NCBI RefSeq assembly: GCF_030929495.1
Contig: NZ_JAVFWN010000014.1
Span: 124,001-188,000 of the forward strand
Length of the DNA: 64,000 nucleotides
Source: Nocardioides sp. LHD-245
GTDB lineage: Bacteria > Actinomycetota > Actinomycetes > Propionibacteriales > Nocardioidaceae
Reading direction: 5' to 3'
Under the pieces are notes generated by a model, which worked only from the letters and a program-made list of their open reading frames with translations, did no database searches and was not told where the DNA came from. How positions within the stretch are numbered: the first letter of the stretch is position 1; each line of letters opens with the position of its first letter. Made by a program: the position numbers and the translations under genes. This document shows positions 23,599 through 31,989 of this stretch, piece after piece.

Positions 23599-23621
23599 AC
23601 TGTACCAAGCAAATGCTTGGT
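23599..23621. promoter_or_regulatory. KstR2-type operator 2 with fadE30 -10
   Basis: ACCAAGCAAATGCTTGGT (23604-23621) has perfect 8-bp arms around AA. It shares 17 of 18 bases with the site at 12697, and its one difference leaves it one base short of AnCAAGnnCTTGnT. The fadE30 -10 TACAGT (23599-23604, minus) overlaps its left edge, so binding should block the promoter. Confidence 0.78.
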
Positions 23622-23689
23622 TAGGGCGACGGCCCCGCCTACATTTCTCGTACGACGACTCCACCGCCGATGAGGAAACAAGAACTGAC

Positions 23690-24838
23690 ATGGATCTCCA
23701 ACTGAGCGAGTCCGAGTCGGCCTTCCAGGCCGAGGCCCGGAACTGGCTGGCCGCCAACGTCCCGGCGGAGCCGCTGCCCTCCCTCGACACCCCGGACGGC
23801 TTCCGGCTGCACCAGGAGTGGGAGGCGAAGCTCGCCGCGGCGCGCTGGTCGGTCGTGTCCTGGCCGGCGGCCTACCACGGTCGCGAGGCCTCTCTGGTCG
23901 AGTGGGTCGTCTTCGAGGAGGAGTACTACCGCGCCGGGGCGCCCGGCCGGGTCTCCCAGAACGGCATCTTCCTGCTCGCGCCGATCATCTTCGAGCACGG
24001 CACCACCGACCAGCAGGACCGCTTCTTGCCGAGCATGGCCACCGGCGAGCGGATCTGGGCCCAGTGCTGGAGCGAGCCCGAGGCCGGTTCCGACCTCGCC
24101 TCACTGAGGTCGACCGCGCGGCGCGACGACGCGCGCGGGGGCTGGGTGCTCAACGGCCAGAAGATCTGGTGCTCCCGCGCTGCCCTGGCCCACTGGGGCT
24201 TCGGCCTGTTCCGCAGCGACCCGGAGGCCCAGAAGCATGCCGGCCTGACGTACTTCCTGTTCCCGCTCGACGCCGAGGGCGTCACCGTGCGCCCGATCGC
24301 CCAGCTCGACGGCGAGGCCGGCTTCGCCGAGGTCTTCTTCGACGACGTCTTCGTCCCCGACGCCGACGTGCTCGGCGAGCCCGGCGACGGCTGGCGGGTC
24401 GCGATGAGCACCGCGGGCAACGAGCGCGGCCTCTCGCTGCGCTCCCCCGGCCGGTTCACCGCCGCCGCCGACCGACTGCTCGCGCTGTACGACGAGCGGC
24501 CGGATCCGCGCGCCGCCGACCGGGTCGTCGACGCCTGGCTCAGGGCCGAGGCCTACCGCCTGTACACGTGGGGCACCGTGACGAGGCTGCGTGAGGGCGG
24601 CGACGTCGGTGCGGCGGGCTCGGTCAACAAGGTCTGGTGGAGCGAGCTCGACATCGCCCTCCACGAGACCGCTCTCGACCTGCTCGGCCCCGACGCCGAG
24701 GTCGAGTCCACCTGGCTCGACGGCTACACCTTCTCGTTGTCCGGCCCGATCTACGCCGGCACCAACGAGATCCAGCGCAATATCGTCGCCGAGCGGATCC
24801 TCGGACTCCCGCGCGAGCCGAAGGGAGTGCAGAAGTGA
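23690..24838 (+). CDS. fadE31: Acyl-CoA dehydrogenase FadE31
   Basis: 382 residues, ATG start with GAGGAA about 15 nt upstream. ACAD motifs: IWAQCWSEPEAGSDLASLRSTA near residue 123-144, WVLNGQKIWCSRAA, GLTYFLFPLD, and GPIYAGTNEIQRNIVAERILGLPREPKG at the C-terminus. In the KstR2 regulon FadE31, FadE32 and FadE33 act late in C/D-ring breakdown on the 6-methyl-3,7-dioxodecane-dioyl-CoA branch. The 3' end overlaps fadE32 by 4 nt (GTGA). Confidence 0.85.
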   Translation: MDLQLSESESAFQAEARNWLAANVPAEPLPSLDTPDGFRLHQEWEAKLAAARWSVVSWPAAYHGREASLVEWVVFEEEYYRAGAPGRVSQNGIFLLAPIIFEHGTTDQQDRFLPSMATGERIWAQCWSEPEAGSDLASLRSTARRDDARGGWVLNGQKIWCSRAALAHWGFGLFRSDPEAQKHAGLTYFLFPLDAEGVTVRPIAQLDGEAGFAEVFFDDVFVPDADVLGEPGDGWRVAMSTAGNERGLSLRSPGRFTAAADRLLALYDERPDPRAADRVVDAWLRAEAYRLYTWGTVTRLREGGDVGAAGSVNKVWWSELDIALHETALDLLGPDAEVESTWLDGYTFSLSGPIYAGTNEIQRNIVAERILGLPREPKGVQK

Positions 24839-25776
24839 GGTTCGAGCTCACCACCGACCAGCAGGACTTCGCCGCCTCGCTGGAGTCGCTGCTGGCCGCC
24901 GCCGACCCCGTGGCCGTCGCTCGCGCCTGGGCCGAGGGCGACCATGCCCCCGGGCTGCGGCTGTGGCAGCGTCTCGCCGATCAGGGCGTCTCCGCCCTTC
25001 TCGTCCCCGAGGACGCCGACGGCATGGGCGCGACGCCGGTCGAGCTGGTCGTCGCGTTCGAGGCGCTGGGCCGCCACGCCGTGCCGGGCCCCTGGGTCGA
25101 GGCCGCGGCCTATCTCGCCACCGAGCTGTCCGGCGAGGCCCGGGCAGCCGTCGCCGCCGGCACCGTCGTCACGGTCGCGGTCCCGCCCCACACGCCGTAC
25201 GCGCTCGACGCCGACGTCGCGCAGACCGTCTACCTCGCCGGCAGCGACGGCGTGCGTACGGCGACCGCGGGCGAGCCCCGCGCGTCCGTGGACCGGACCC
25301 GGCGGCTGTTCCCGCTCACGCCCGGACCGGTGCACGACACCGCCGACCGCGCGCAGGAGGCCTTCGACCTCGCGGTGCTCGCGACCTCCGCCCAGCTGCT
25401 CGGCGCCGGCGAGCGGGTGCTCGCCGACGCGGTGACCTACGTCAAGCAGCGCAGGCAGTTCGGCCGCGAGATCGGCTCCTACCAGGCGATCAAGCACCAG
25501 CTCGCCGACGTGCGGATCGCCCTCGACTTCGCGCGGCCGCTCGTGTTCGGCGCCGCGCTCGACCCGACCCCGCGGTCGGTCTCGGCCGCCAAGGTGGCCT
25601 GCGCCGACGCGGCCTATCTCGCCTCGCGCACCGGCCTGCAGGTGCATGGCGCGATCGGCTACACCCAGGAGTTCGACCTCAGCATCTGGATCACCCGGAT
25701 CCGGGCGCTCGTCACCGCCTGGGGCACGCCCGCCTTCCACCGGGCCCGCATCCTCGAGACGCTGCGGACCTCCTGA
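24835..25776 (+). CDS. fadE32: Acyl-CoA dehydrogenase FadE32
   Basis: 313 residues from the GTG at 24835 overlapping the fadE31 stop; shorter than a canonical ACAD (about 380), as expected for this subgroup. N-terminal RFELTTDQQDFAASLESLLAAADP, mid DAVTYVKQRRQFGREIGSYQAIKHQLADV (the conserved R-Q-F-G helix) and C-terminal QVHGAIGYTQEFDLSIWITRIRAL. Many short actinobacterial steroid ACADs form alpha2beta2 heterotetramers from two adjacent genes; coupling with fadE33 makes a FadE32-FadE33 complex likely, by inference. Confidence 0.84.
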   Translation: MRFELTTDQQDFAASLESLLAAADPVAVARAWAEGDHAPGLRLWQRLADQGVSALLVPEDADGMGATPVELVVAFEALGRHAVPGPWVEAAAYLATELSGEARAAVAAGTVVTVAVPPHTPYALDADVAQTVYLAGSDGVRTATAGEPRASVDRTRRLFPLTPGPVHDTADRAQEAFDLAVLATSAQLLGAGERVLADAVTYVKQRRQFGREIGSYQAIKHQLADVRIALDFARPLVFGAALDPTPRSVSAAKVACADAAYLASRTGLQVHGAIGYTQEFDLSIWITRIRALVTAWGTPAFHRARILETLRTS

Positions 25777-26768
25777 TGCACTTCGACCTGAGCGAGGAGC
25801 AGGCCGAGCTGGCGGCGACCGTGCGCGGGCTGCTCGACAAGCGCGCGGACTCGTCCGCGGTCCGGGCGGCGTCGATCTCGCCCACCGGCCACGACGAGGC
25901 GCTGTGGGCGACGCTGTGCGAGCAGATCGGCGTCGCGGCCCTCGCCGTGCCGGAGGAGTACGACGGCGCCGGAGCGAGCTTCTTCGAGACCGCCGTGGTG
26001 CTCGAGGAGGTCGGCCGCACCCTCGCCCCGAGCCCGCTCCTGGCGACCACGGTCGCCACCGAGGCGCTGCTCGTCGGCGGCGACGACGAGGCCAGACGAC
26101 GGCTGCTGCCCCGCGTCGCGGCAGGTGAGATCGCCACGATCGCGCTCACCGACGAGCCGGTGCTCGACGGCGACCGCGCGGCGATCGTGCTCGCCGTGCG
26201 CGGCGACGACCTGGTCGAGGCGACCGGCGCCACCGCCACCTGGGTGGAGTCGATGGACCAGAGCGTCCGGCTGGCCCGGCTCGACCTGTCCACCGCCGAG
26301 CTCACCGTGATCGGCGACGGTGCCGCCGCGCTGGCCCGGGCCGAGCTGGTCGGCAGCGCGTCCGCCGCCGCCCTCGCGGTGGGCCTCGCCGACCGCGCGC
26401 TGCGGATGACCGTCGACTACAGCAAGGAGCGGGTCCAGTTCGGCCGCCCGATCGGGTCCTTCCAGGCGCTCAAGCACCGGATGGCCGACCTGCTGGCGCG
26501 CGTCGAGATGTCCCGCTCCGCCTGCTGGGCCGCGGCCTACGCCCTGGCCGACCCCGCCGCGGATCCAGCGGAGGCCGCGTTCCTGACGCACGCCGCCGCG
26601 TCGTACGCCCTCGAGACCGCGGCGCTGGCCGCGAGCGAGTGCGTCCAGCTGCACGGCGGCATCGCGATCACCTGGGAGCACGACGCCCATCTGGTGTTCA
26701 AGCGGGCGCACGCCCTCGGGCAGCTGTACGGCGCGCCGCACCGGCACCGGGCGGCCATCACACTCTGA
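25776..26768 (+). CDS. fadE33: Acyl-CoA dehydrogenase FadE33
   Basis: 330 residues; ATG 25776 overlaps the fadE32 stop (TGATG). N-terminal HFDLSEEQAELAATVRGLLDKRAD, mid VDYSKERVQFGRPIGSFQALKHRMADLLARVEM, and C-terminal ASECVQLHGGIAITWEHDAHLVFKRAHAL with the substrate/FAD-loop motif. The catalytic-Glu position normally in the C-terminal GGxGY(T/S) region reads HGGIAITWEHD. It is the likely obligate partner of FadE32 and the last gene of the operon, convergent with a protease gene. Confidence 0.84.
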   Translation: MHFDLSEEQAELAATVRGLLDKRADSSAVRAASISPTGHDEALWATLCEQIGVAALAVPEEYDGAGASFFETAVVLEEVGRTLAPSPLLATTVATEALLVGGDDEARRRLLPRVAAGEIATIALTDEPVLDGDRAAIVLAVRGDDLVEATGATATWVESMDQSVRLARLDLSTAELTVIGDGAAALARAELVGSASAAALAVGLADRALRMTVDYSKERVQFGRPIGSFQALKHRMADLLARVEMSRSACWAAAYALADPAADPAEAAFLTHAAASYALETAALAASECVQLHGGIAITWEHDAHLVFKRAHALGQLYGAPHRHRAAITL

Positions 26769-26794
26769 CGGCCGCCGCGCGGTGCCGGCCGGGA

Positions 26795-28150
26795 TCAGCC
26801 CACCGGGCTCGTGCAGCGGGTGCCGCTCACGACCGCCGGCGTGCGGTCCAGCGGCAGCGGGCACGGCAGCACGGTGACCATGACGGGCCTGCTGTGCTTC
26901 CTGCCCTTCTTCACCTTGACCCGGTACCAGCGGGTCCCCGGCGGCCCGGCCTCGGTGACCACCGCGCCACCTCCCCGCGTCCGCAGTGTGGCGACCCGCT
27001 GCCAGGGCCCGGCCGGAGCCGTCCGGACCTGGAGCACGACCTTGCGCACCCGCCGGGTGCTCGCCACCAGCTGGTAGCTCTCGCCGAAGCCCACCGCGCT
27101 CGCCGTCGCGGCCAGCCGGACGCGCTGCTTGCGCCCCTTCTTGGGGCGGCCGTCCAGGAGCCGTGCCGCCACCGGCCTGCCGGCGGTCCGCGCCGCCGCG
27201 AGCAGCGACTCGATGGAGGCGTCGAAGGGGGTCGCGAGCAGTATCGAGCGCCCTTCGATCAGCCGGGAGGTGACCGCCCAGATGAAGCCGGTGTCGGCGC
27301 TCGCCATCCGCAGGAACCACGGGCCGCCGCTCGAGCCCTGGTTCATCGGGCACGACAGCTGGGCGTCGGTGCTCTGCGGCAGCGGGGTCGACGAGCCGGT
27401 GCACTCCTGCCGGGACTGCCCGTCGTACGGCGGCTCGGCGGGCCAGCCCACGATCCGCACGCCGTCCTCCCGGGCGGGGTAGTTCCACGCCAGGCCGTTG
27501 CCGCCGACGACGTCGACGAGGTTGCGCCCGTTCAGCGGTGCCACAGCGACCATCGCCTGGTCCCGGGCGAACGCGTCGCACTGCTGGATCCACTCGCTGT
27601 GCGTCACCGCGTGGGTGCCGACCCACGAGCCGTAGGGCGCCGCCCGGTGGTCGTAGGCGGGGACGAACAGGAAGTTCGTGAAGTAGGTGCCGGCCCGGCA
27701 GCCGCCCAGGAAGCCGGAGACGCCGCCGGAGTTCACGCAGTGACCGGCGGTCACCACGAGGTTCCGCTCCGGCGTGTTCACCGCGGCGGCCGAGCAGACA
27801 TAGGTCGACGCGCCCTCGCTGAAGAAGAGCTTGCCGGTGCTGCGCGGGCTCGGATCCGCGGCCCGCCGCGCCGTCGGCGCACCCGCCGCCCCCGACACCG
27901 CCGATGCCACCGGGAGCGGCGTCCCCGTCGGGTCGAGGTCCAGCGGCACGGCCTGCCGCATCCGCTTCGCGGTCCAGAAGTCGCGGACCCCGTCGGGCGC
28001 GAGGGCCCGCACCACCGGTGCCGGGTCCTGGCCGGCACGTGGCGTCGGCGTCGGTCCCGCCGCGGCCGGGGTCGCCGCCGGCAGGCCGACGAGCCCGGCG
28101 ACCAGGGCGGCCGCCACGACGACCGTGCCGAGCGACGTGCGCATCCTCAT
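26795..28150 (-). CDS. Secreted trypsin-like serine protease
   Basis: 451 residues. A signal peptide (MRMRTSLGTVVVAAALVAGLVGLPAATPAAA) is followed by a propeptide-like region, then a chymotrypsin-fold catalytic triad: VVTAGHC with His137, ARDQAMVAV with Asp197, and NQGSSGGPW with Ser274. Several Cys could form disulfides. After about residue 310 the tail (LLDGRPKKGRKQRVRLAATAS..., then WYRVKVKKGRKHSRPVMV) is a basic, beta-rich fold that may bind the cell wall or another anionic polymer. It sits between the two steroid gene blocks but has no visible metabolic link to them. Confidence 0.85.
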   Translation of the reverse strand: MRMRTSLGTVVVAAALVAGLVGLPAATPAAAGPTPTPRAGQDPAPVVRALAPDGVRDFWTAKRMRQAVPLDLDPTGTPLPVASAVSGAAGAPTARRAADPSPRSTGKLFFSEGASTYVCSAAAVNTPERNLVVTAGHCVNSGGVSGFLGGCRAGTYFTNFLFVPAYDHRAAPYGSWVGTHAVTHSEWIQQCDAFARDQAMVAVAPLNGRNLVDVVGGNGLAWNYPAREDGVRIVGWPAEPPYDGQSRQECTGSSTPLPQSTDAQLSCPMNQGSSGGPWFLRMASADTGFIWAVTSRLIEGRSILLATPFDASIESLLAAARTAGRPVAARLLDGRPKKGRKQRVRLAATASAVGFGESYQLVASTRRVRKVVLQVRTAPAGPWQRVATLRTRGGGAVVTEAGPPGTRWYRVKVKKGRKHSRPVMVTVLPCPLPLDRTPAVVSGTRCTSPVG

Positions 28151-28210
28151 CGATCCCCCGACCGTGTCGTCGTCCTCGATCAGGGGCTCAACGTGCCGAG
28201 CCGGGGCAGG

Positions 28211-28897
28211 TCACGAGTCGGTGGTGCGGTAGCGCCCCTTGAAGTAGAGCAACGGCTCGACGACCGCGGCATCGTCGGCGTGGGCCTCGAGGTGCTCGAC
28301 CCGGCCGACCACGATGAAGTGGTCGCCGCCCTCGTAGACCGCGTGGATGGTGCAGTCCAGGTGCGCGAGGGTCCCGGCGATGACGGGTGAGCCGGTCGCC
28401 TTCGCCGGGGTCCAGTCGATGCCGGCGAACTTGTCGACGCCCTTGGTCGCCATCTGGCCGGAGACGTGCTCCTGGTCGGCGGCGAGGATGTTGACGCAGA
28501 ACCGCCCGGCACGCTGGATCAGCGGCCACGCGCGCGACGAGCGGGCCGGGATGAAGGTGACCAGGGGCGGGTCCAGCGAGACGCTCGAGAAGGACTGGCA
28601 GGTCAGGCCCACCGGCTCGCCGTCGCTCATCGTCGTGATGACGGCGATGCCGGAGGCGAAACAGCCGAGCACGTCGCGGAACCGGCGCGCCGCGGCCTGG
28701 GCCTCGGGGTCGTCGTGGACCGCGACCTCTTCGCCCGGACGCAGCTCGAAGTCGACCTCGGCGTCACCCAGCCAGGACTGGATCAGCTCCGGGTGCGGCC
28801 ACGTCGTCCGCGCGTCGGGACTGATCCCCTCGGGAAGGGCATCCCCCGACGGGTTCTGGTTCTCTGCCGGCACGGCTCCCACGGTAGTGGCCCCCAT
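28211..28897 (-). CDS. hsaB: Flavin reductase HsaB (partner of HsaA), N-terminally extended
   Basis: 228 residues. Flavin-reductase-like FMN-binding domain from about residue 65: FRDVLGCFASGIAVITTMSDGEPVGLTCQSFSSVSLDPPLVTFIPA, then GRFCVNILAADQEHVSGQMATKGVDKFAGIDW, then LDCTIHAVYEGGDHFIVVGRVEHL. HsaB supplies reduced FMN to the HsaA monooxygenase in 3-HSA hydroxylation. The first 60 or so residues (TWPHPELIQSWLGDAEVDFELRPGEE) have no counterpart in the roughly 190-residue mycobacterial HsaB. It is last in the hsaADCB operon, 12 nt after hsaC. Confidence 0.85.
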   Translation of the reverse strand: MGATTVGAVPAENQNPSGDALPEGISPDARTTWPHPELIQSWLGDAEVDFELRPGEEVAVHDDPEAQAAARRFRDVLGCFASGIAVITTMSDGEPVGLTCQSFSSVSLDPPLVTFIPARSSRAWPLIQRAGRFCVNILAADQEHVSGQMATKGVDKFAGIDWTPAKATGSPVIAGTLAHLDCTIHAVYEGGDHFIVVGRVEHLEAHADDAAVVEPLLYFKGRYRTTDS

Positions 28898-28909
28898 CGT
28901 GACGTCCCG

Positions 28910-29809
28910 TCAGCGCCCGCCGCTGAAGTCATGACCCCAGTACGACACCGCGGTGGACTCGCGCGCGACCCAGCGGGCATCGTCGACGGTCATGCCCTCG
29001 GTACCGAACTCGACGTCGAAGCCGCCGGGCGACCTCACGTAGAACGAGATCATCTCGTCGTTCATGTGCCGACCGAGGGTCGCCGACAGCGGCGCCTTGT
29101 GCTTGCGGACCCGCTCCAGCGCGCGGCCGACGTGGTCGAGCTCGTCGACCTCGAGCATCACGTGCACGCACTTGCTCGGGTTGGGCATCGGCAGGAACGC
29201 CAGCGAGTGGTGGCGCGGGTTGACGCCGAGGAAGCGCAGCCAGACCTTGCTGCCCGGCTCCTTGCCGACGAACTCGCCCGGCATGCTCATCGAGTCGCGC
29301 AGCCGGAAGCCGAGCACCTCGGTGTAGAAGCGCAGCGCCTCGACGTCGTCGAGCACCGGCACGACGATGTGGCCCATGCCCTGCTCGGCGGTGACGAACG
29401 TGGCGGCGTACGGCGTCACGACGGGCCGAGCCTCGTAGGTGATGCCGTGGAAGAGCTCGAAGACGTTGTCCCACGGGTCGCGGAACCGGACCAGCTCCTG
29501 GACCCGGCGCTCGGCGAGCTCGTCGGCGGTGCCCTCCTCGAACTCGACGCCGGCCTTCTGCAGGTGCTCGCGGGCGGCCTGCAGCGCCTGGTGGTCGGCG
29601 AGCTCCCAGCCGGTGCAGTCGAGCTGGTCGACGTCGCTCGGGAACACGACCACCCGGGCGGAGACCTCGTCGATGCGCCAGTACTGGTGCTCGGGGTTGG
29701 GCCCGCGGCCCTCGGCGAGGCCGAGGACCTTGCCGGCGAAGGTCTTCCAGGCGTCCAGGTCGGTGCTGGCGACCCGGATGTAGCCCATGGACCTGATGTC
29801 GATCGTCAT
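28910..29809 (-). CDS. hsaC: Extradiol dioxygenase HsaC (3,4-DHSA 4,5-dioxygenase)
   Basis: 299 residues from ATG 29809. Type I extradiol fold of two VOC modules; the catalytic iron ligands are His147 (GMGHIVVPV), His216 (KCVHVMLEV) and Glu267 (GGFDVEFGT), with the second-shell His200/201 pair (NPRHHSLAF). HsaC cleaves the aromatised ring A of 3,4-DHSA to 4,9-DSHA. The ATG overlaps the hsaD stop by 4 nt (ATGA), and hsaB follows directly. Confidence 0.93.
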   Translation of the reverse strand: MTIDIRSMGYIRVASTDLDAWKTFAGKVLGLAEGRGPNPEHQYWRIDEVSARVVVFPSDVDQLDCTGWELADHQALQAAREHLQKAGVEFEEGTADELAERRVQELVRFRDPWDNVFELFHGITYEARPVVTPYAATFVTAEQGMGHIVVPVLDDVEALRFYTEVLGFRLRDSMSMPGEFVGKEPGSKVWLRFLGVNPRHHSLAFLPMPNPSKCVHVMLEVDELDHVGRALERVRKHKAPLSATLGRHMNDEMISFYVRSPGGFDVEFGTEGMTVDDARWVARESTAVSYWGHDFSGGR

Positions 29810-30693
29810 GAACGCTCCTCGTGGCGGGCCAGGAAGGCCGTGCAGATCTCGGCGAACTCCTCCGCCGCCTCGATCTGCGCCCAGTGGCCGCAGTTGGGGA
29901 AGACGTGCAGCTGCGCCTTGGGGATCTGCTTGAGGGCGACCAGGGCGCCGTCGAGCGGGTTCACTCGGTCCTCGCGACCCCAGGTCAGCAGGGTGTGCTT
30001 GCGCAGTCGGTGCGCCTCGCGCCAGAGCATGCCGTCCTCGGCCCACTCCGGGTTCCAGAACGACGCGCCCATCGAGCGCATCGCCTCGAGCGAGCCGGGC
30101 GCCGTGGCGTCGGCGTACCGCTCCTCGACGAGCTCGTCGGTGACCAGCGCCTGGTTGACGACCATCGTCGAGATGAACGCCCGCAGCGCCTCGCGGCTGG
30201 GGTTCATGCTGAAGTCCATCAGCCGTTGGACGCCCTCGGTCGGGTCGGCGTGGAGCAGGTTCAGGGACAGGCCACCGGGACCCATCAGGACCAGCCGGCC
30301 GACCCGGTCGGGGTGCTCCAGGGCGAAGCGCATCGCCGTGCCGCCGCCCAGGGAGTTGCCGAGCAGGTGGATCCGCTCGATCTGCAGTTCGTCGAGGAAG
30401 CGCAGCAGGTACGACGCGGAGTGCCGGAAGTAGTTGGCCCCGACCGCCGGCTTGTCCGACCCGCCGAAGCCCGGCTGGTCGACGAGCAGGGTGCGGAAGC
30501 TCGCCGCGAACCGTGGCAGCGCCGAGCCGAAGTTGCTCCAGGCCGAGGCGCCCGGGCCGCCGCCGTGCAGGAGCACGAACGGAAGCCCGCCGCCGACCGT
30601 CGAGCCGCCCTCGGGTCCGGCCTCGTAGTAGTTGAGGGTGATGTCACCGGCCTTCGCGGACCGGCGCGTCGCCTCCTTCGAGAAGTCCGCCAT
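29806..30693 (-). CDS. hsaD: Meta-cleavage product hydrolase HsaD (4,9-DSHA hydrolase)
   Basis: 295 residues, alpha/beta-hydrolase fold. Catalytic triad Ser114 (LGNSLGGG), Asp242 (WGREDRVNPLDG) and His270 (NCGHWAQIE); oxyanion motif LLHGGGPGAS at 41-50. These agree with the known HsaD/BphD family. HsaD hydrolyses 4,9-DSHA to 9,17-dioxo-1,2,3,4,10,19-hexanorandrostan-5-oic acid and 2-hydroxyhexa-2,4-dienoate. It overlaps hsaA by 1 nt and hsaC by 4 nt. Confidence 0.93.
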   Translation of the reverse strand: MADFSKEATRRSAKAGDITLNYYEAGPEGGSTVGGGLPFVLLHGGGPGASAWSNFGSALPRFAASFRTLLVDQPGFGGSDKPAVGANYFRHSASYLLRFLDELQIERIHLLGNSLGGGTAMRFALEHPDRVGRLVLMGPGGLSLNLLHADPTEGVQRLMDFSMNPSREALRAFISTMVVNQALVTDELVEERYADATAPGSLEAMRSMGASFWNPEWAEDGMLWREAHRLRKHTLLTWGREDRVNPLDGALVALKQIPKAQLHVFPNCGHWAQIEAAEEFAEICTAFLARHEERS

Positions 30694-31880
30694 CAGTACA
30701 TCCCTGGGTCGACCTTGTGGCCGAACTGCTGGGCGCCGTACATCTGGAGCGCGCGCTCGGGGTCGTTGGCCGCGTGCACCCGGCCGGCGTGGGCGTCGCG
30801 CCACGCCCGCTGGAGGTAGGTGCCCTCGGCGAGCGCCCGGCCGCCGGATGCCTCGAACAGGGCGTCGATCGCCTCGATCGCCCGGGCGGTGCCGAGCACC
30901 TGGTCGCGCCGCACGCGCAGCCGCAGCTCGAGCGGGATCTGCTCGCCGCGGGCCACGTGCGCCTGCTCCTCGCGGACGTTGTTCATCAACAGCGCCCACG
31001 CCGCGTCGATCTCCGACGACGACCGCGCGATCCGGACGGCGGCGAACGGGTCGAGCGACGCCTTCTCGCCGAGGTAGGCCGCCCGGACCCGCTTCTGCTG
31101 CATCTCGACGTGCTCGGCGTACGCGCCCCTGGCCATCCCGATGATCGGCGTGGCGATGGTCGAGGTGAAGATCGAGTGGAACGGCAGCTTGTAGAGGTCG
31201 CTGGTGTTGACCGCCTGGCCGGGGCCCTTGCACTGGCCGGTCTCCCCCATCGAGAGCGTGAACTCCTCGGGGATGAAGGTCTCCTCGACCACGATGTCGT
31301 TGGACCCGGTGCCGCGCAGACCGACGACATTCCAGACGTCGACGACCTGGTACTTCTCGCGCGGGACCATGAAGGTGCGGAAGTCGACCACCTGCCCCTC
31401 GGCGTTGAACACGAGGCCGCCGAGCAGGACCCAGGCGCAGTGGTCGGAGCCGGACGAGAAGCTCCACTTGCCCGAGAGCGTGAAGCCGCCCTCGGTCACG
31501 ACCGCCTTGCCCGTCGGCGCGTAGGACGACGAGAGCCGCACGCTCCCGTCGTCCCCCCACACGGCCTGCTGGGCACGGTCGTCGAAGAGGGCGACCTGCC
31601 ACGGGTGGACACCGACCACGCTGGACACCCAGCCGGTCGAGCCGTCGGCCGAGGCGATGTCGCGCACGGCGGTGTAGAAGGCGACCGGGTCGGCCTCCAT
31701 GCCGCCGTACCGCTTCGGCTGGAGGAGGCGGAAGAAGCCGGTCTGCTCGAGCTCCTTGATCGAGGCGTCCGGGATCACCCGGAGCCGGTCGCCCTCCTCC
31801 GCGCGCTCCCGGAAGGTCGGGAGCAGGTCACGCACGCCGTCGAGGACGGCGGTCACCTCGGGGGCGAAGTCCTGGTTCAT
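30693..31880 (-). CDS. hsaA: Flavin-dependent 3-HSA monooxygenase HsaA
   Basis: 395 residues from ATG 31880 (MNQDFAPEVTAVLDG), the usual HsaA length. It has an ACAD-like class D flavin monooxygenase fold: FRLLQPKRYGGMEADPVAFYTAVRDIASADGSTGWVSSVVGVHPW near residue 48-93, FSSGSDHCAWVLLGG, RGTGSNDIVVEETFIPEEF, and ALMNNVREEQAHVARGEQIPLELRLRVRRDQVLGTARAIEAIDALFEASGGRAL. It hydroxylates 3-HSA at C4 with FMNH2 from HsaB. It is first in the hsaADCB operon, controlled by the KstR-type site at 31923-31936. Confidence 0.92.
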   Translation of the reverse strand: MNQDFAPEVTAVLDGVRDLLPTFRERAEEGDRLRVIPDASIKELEQTGFFRLLQPKRYGGMEADPVAFYTAVRDIASADGSTGWVSSVVGVHPWQVALFDDRAQQAVWGDDGSVRLSSSYAPTGKAVVTEGGFTLSGKWSFSSGSDHCAWVLLGGLVFNAEGQVVDFRTFMVPREKYQVVDVWNVVGLRGTGSNDIVVEETFIPEEFTLSMGETGQCKGPGQAVNTSDLYKLPFHSIFTSTIATPIIGMARGAYAEHVEMQQKRVRAAYLGEKASLDPFAAVRIARSSSEIDAAWALLMNNVREEQAHVARGEQIPLELRLRVRRDQVLGTARAIEAIDALFEASGGRALAEGTYLQRAWRDAHAGRVHAANDPERALQMYGAQQFGHKVDPGMY

Positions 31881-31922
31881 GGGAGCTCCTGTGTCTGCGA
31901 CAGAGTGGGTGAGCACCCAGAT

Positions 31923-31936
31923 TAGAACAGGTTCTA
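31923..31936. promoter_or_regulatory. KstR-type operator 1 (hsaA side)
   Basis: TAGAACAGGTTCTA is a perfect palindrome and a full match to the KstR consensus TnnAACnnGTTnnA. It lies 43 bp upstream of the hsaA ATG. Confidence 0.88.
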
Positions 31937-31966
31937 CTTTTGGGGCAAGCCGACGCGGAAGGATAG

Positions 31967-31982
31967 TAGAACCTGTTACAGT
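31967..31982. promoter_or_regulatory. KstR-type operator 2 with kstD -10
   Basis: TAGAACCTGTTACA (31967-31980) matches TnnAACnnGTTnnA in full. It overlaps the -10 TACAGT (31977-31982) of the leaderless kstD promoter, and its centre is 44 bp, about four helical turns, from operator 1. Confidence 0.85.
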
Positions 31983-31989
31983 TTTGGCC

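Noticed and set aside
24591-26768. A single 725-residue protein
   Set aside because: The first part is another frame of fadE31/fadE32; fadE33 starts at ATG 25776.
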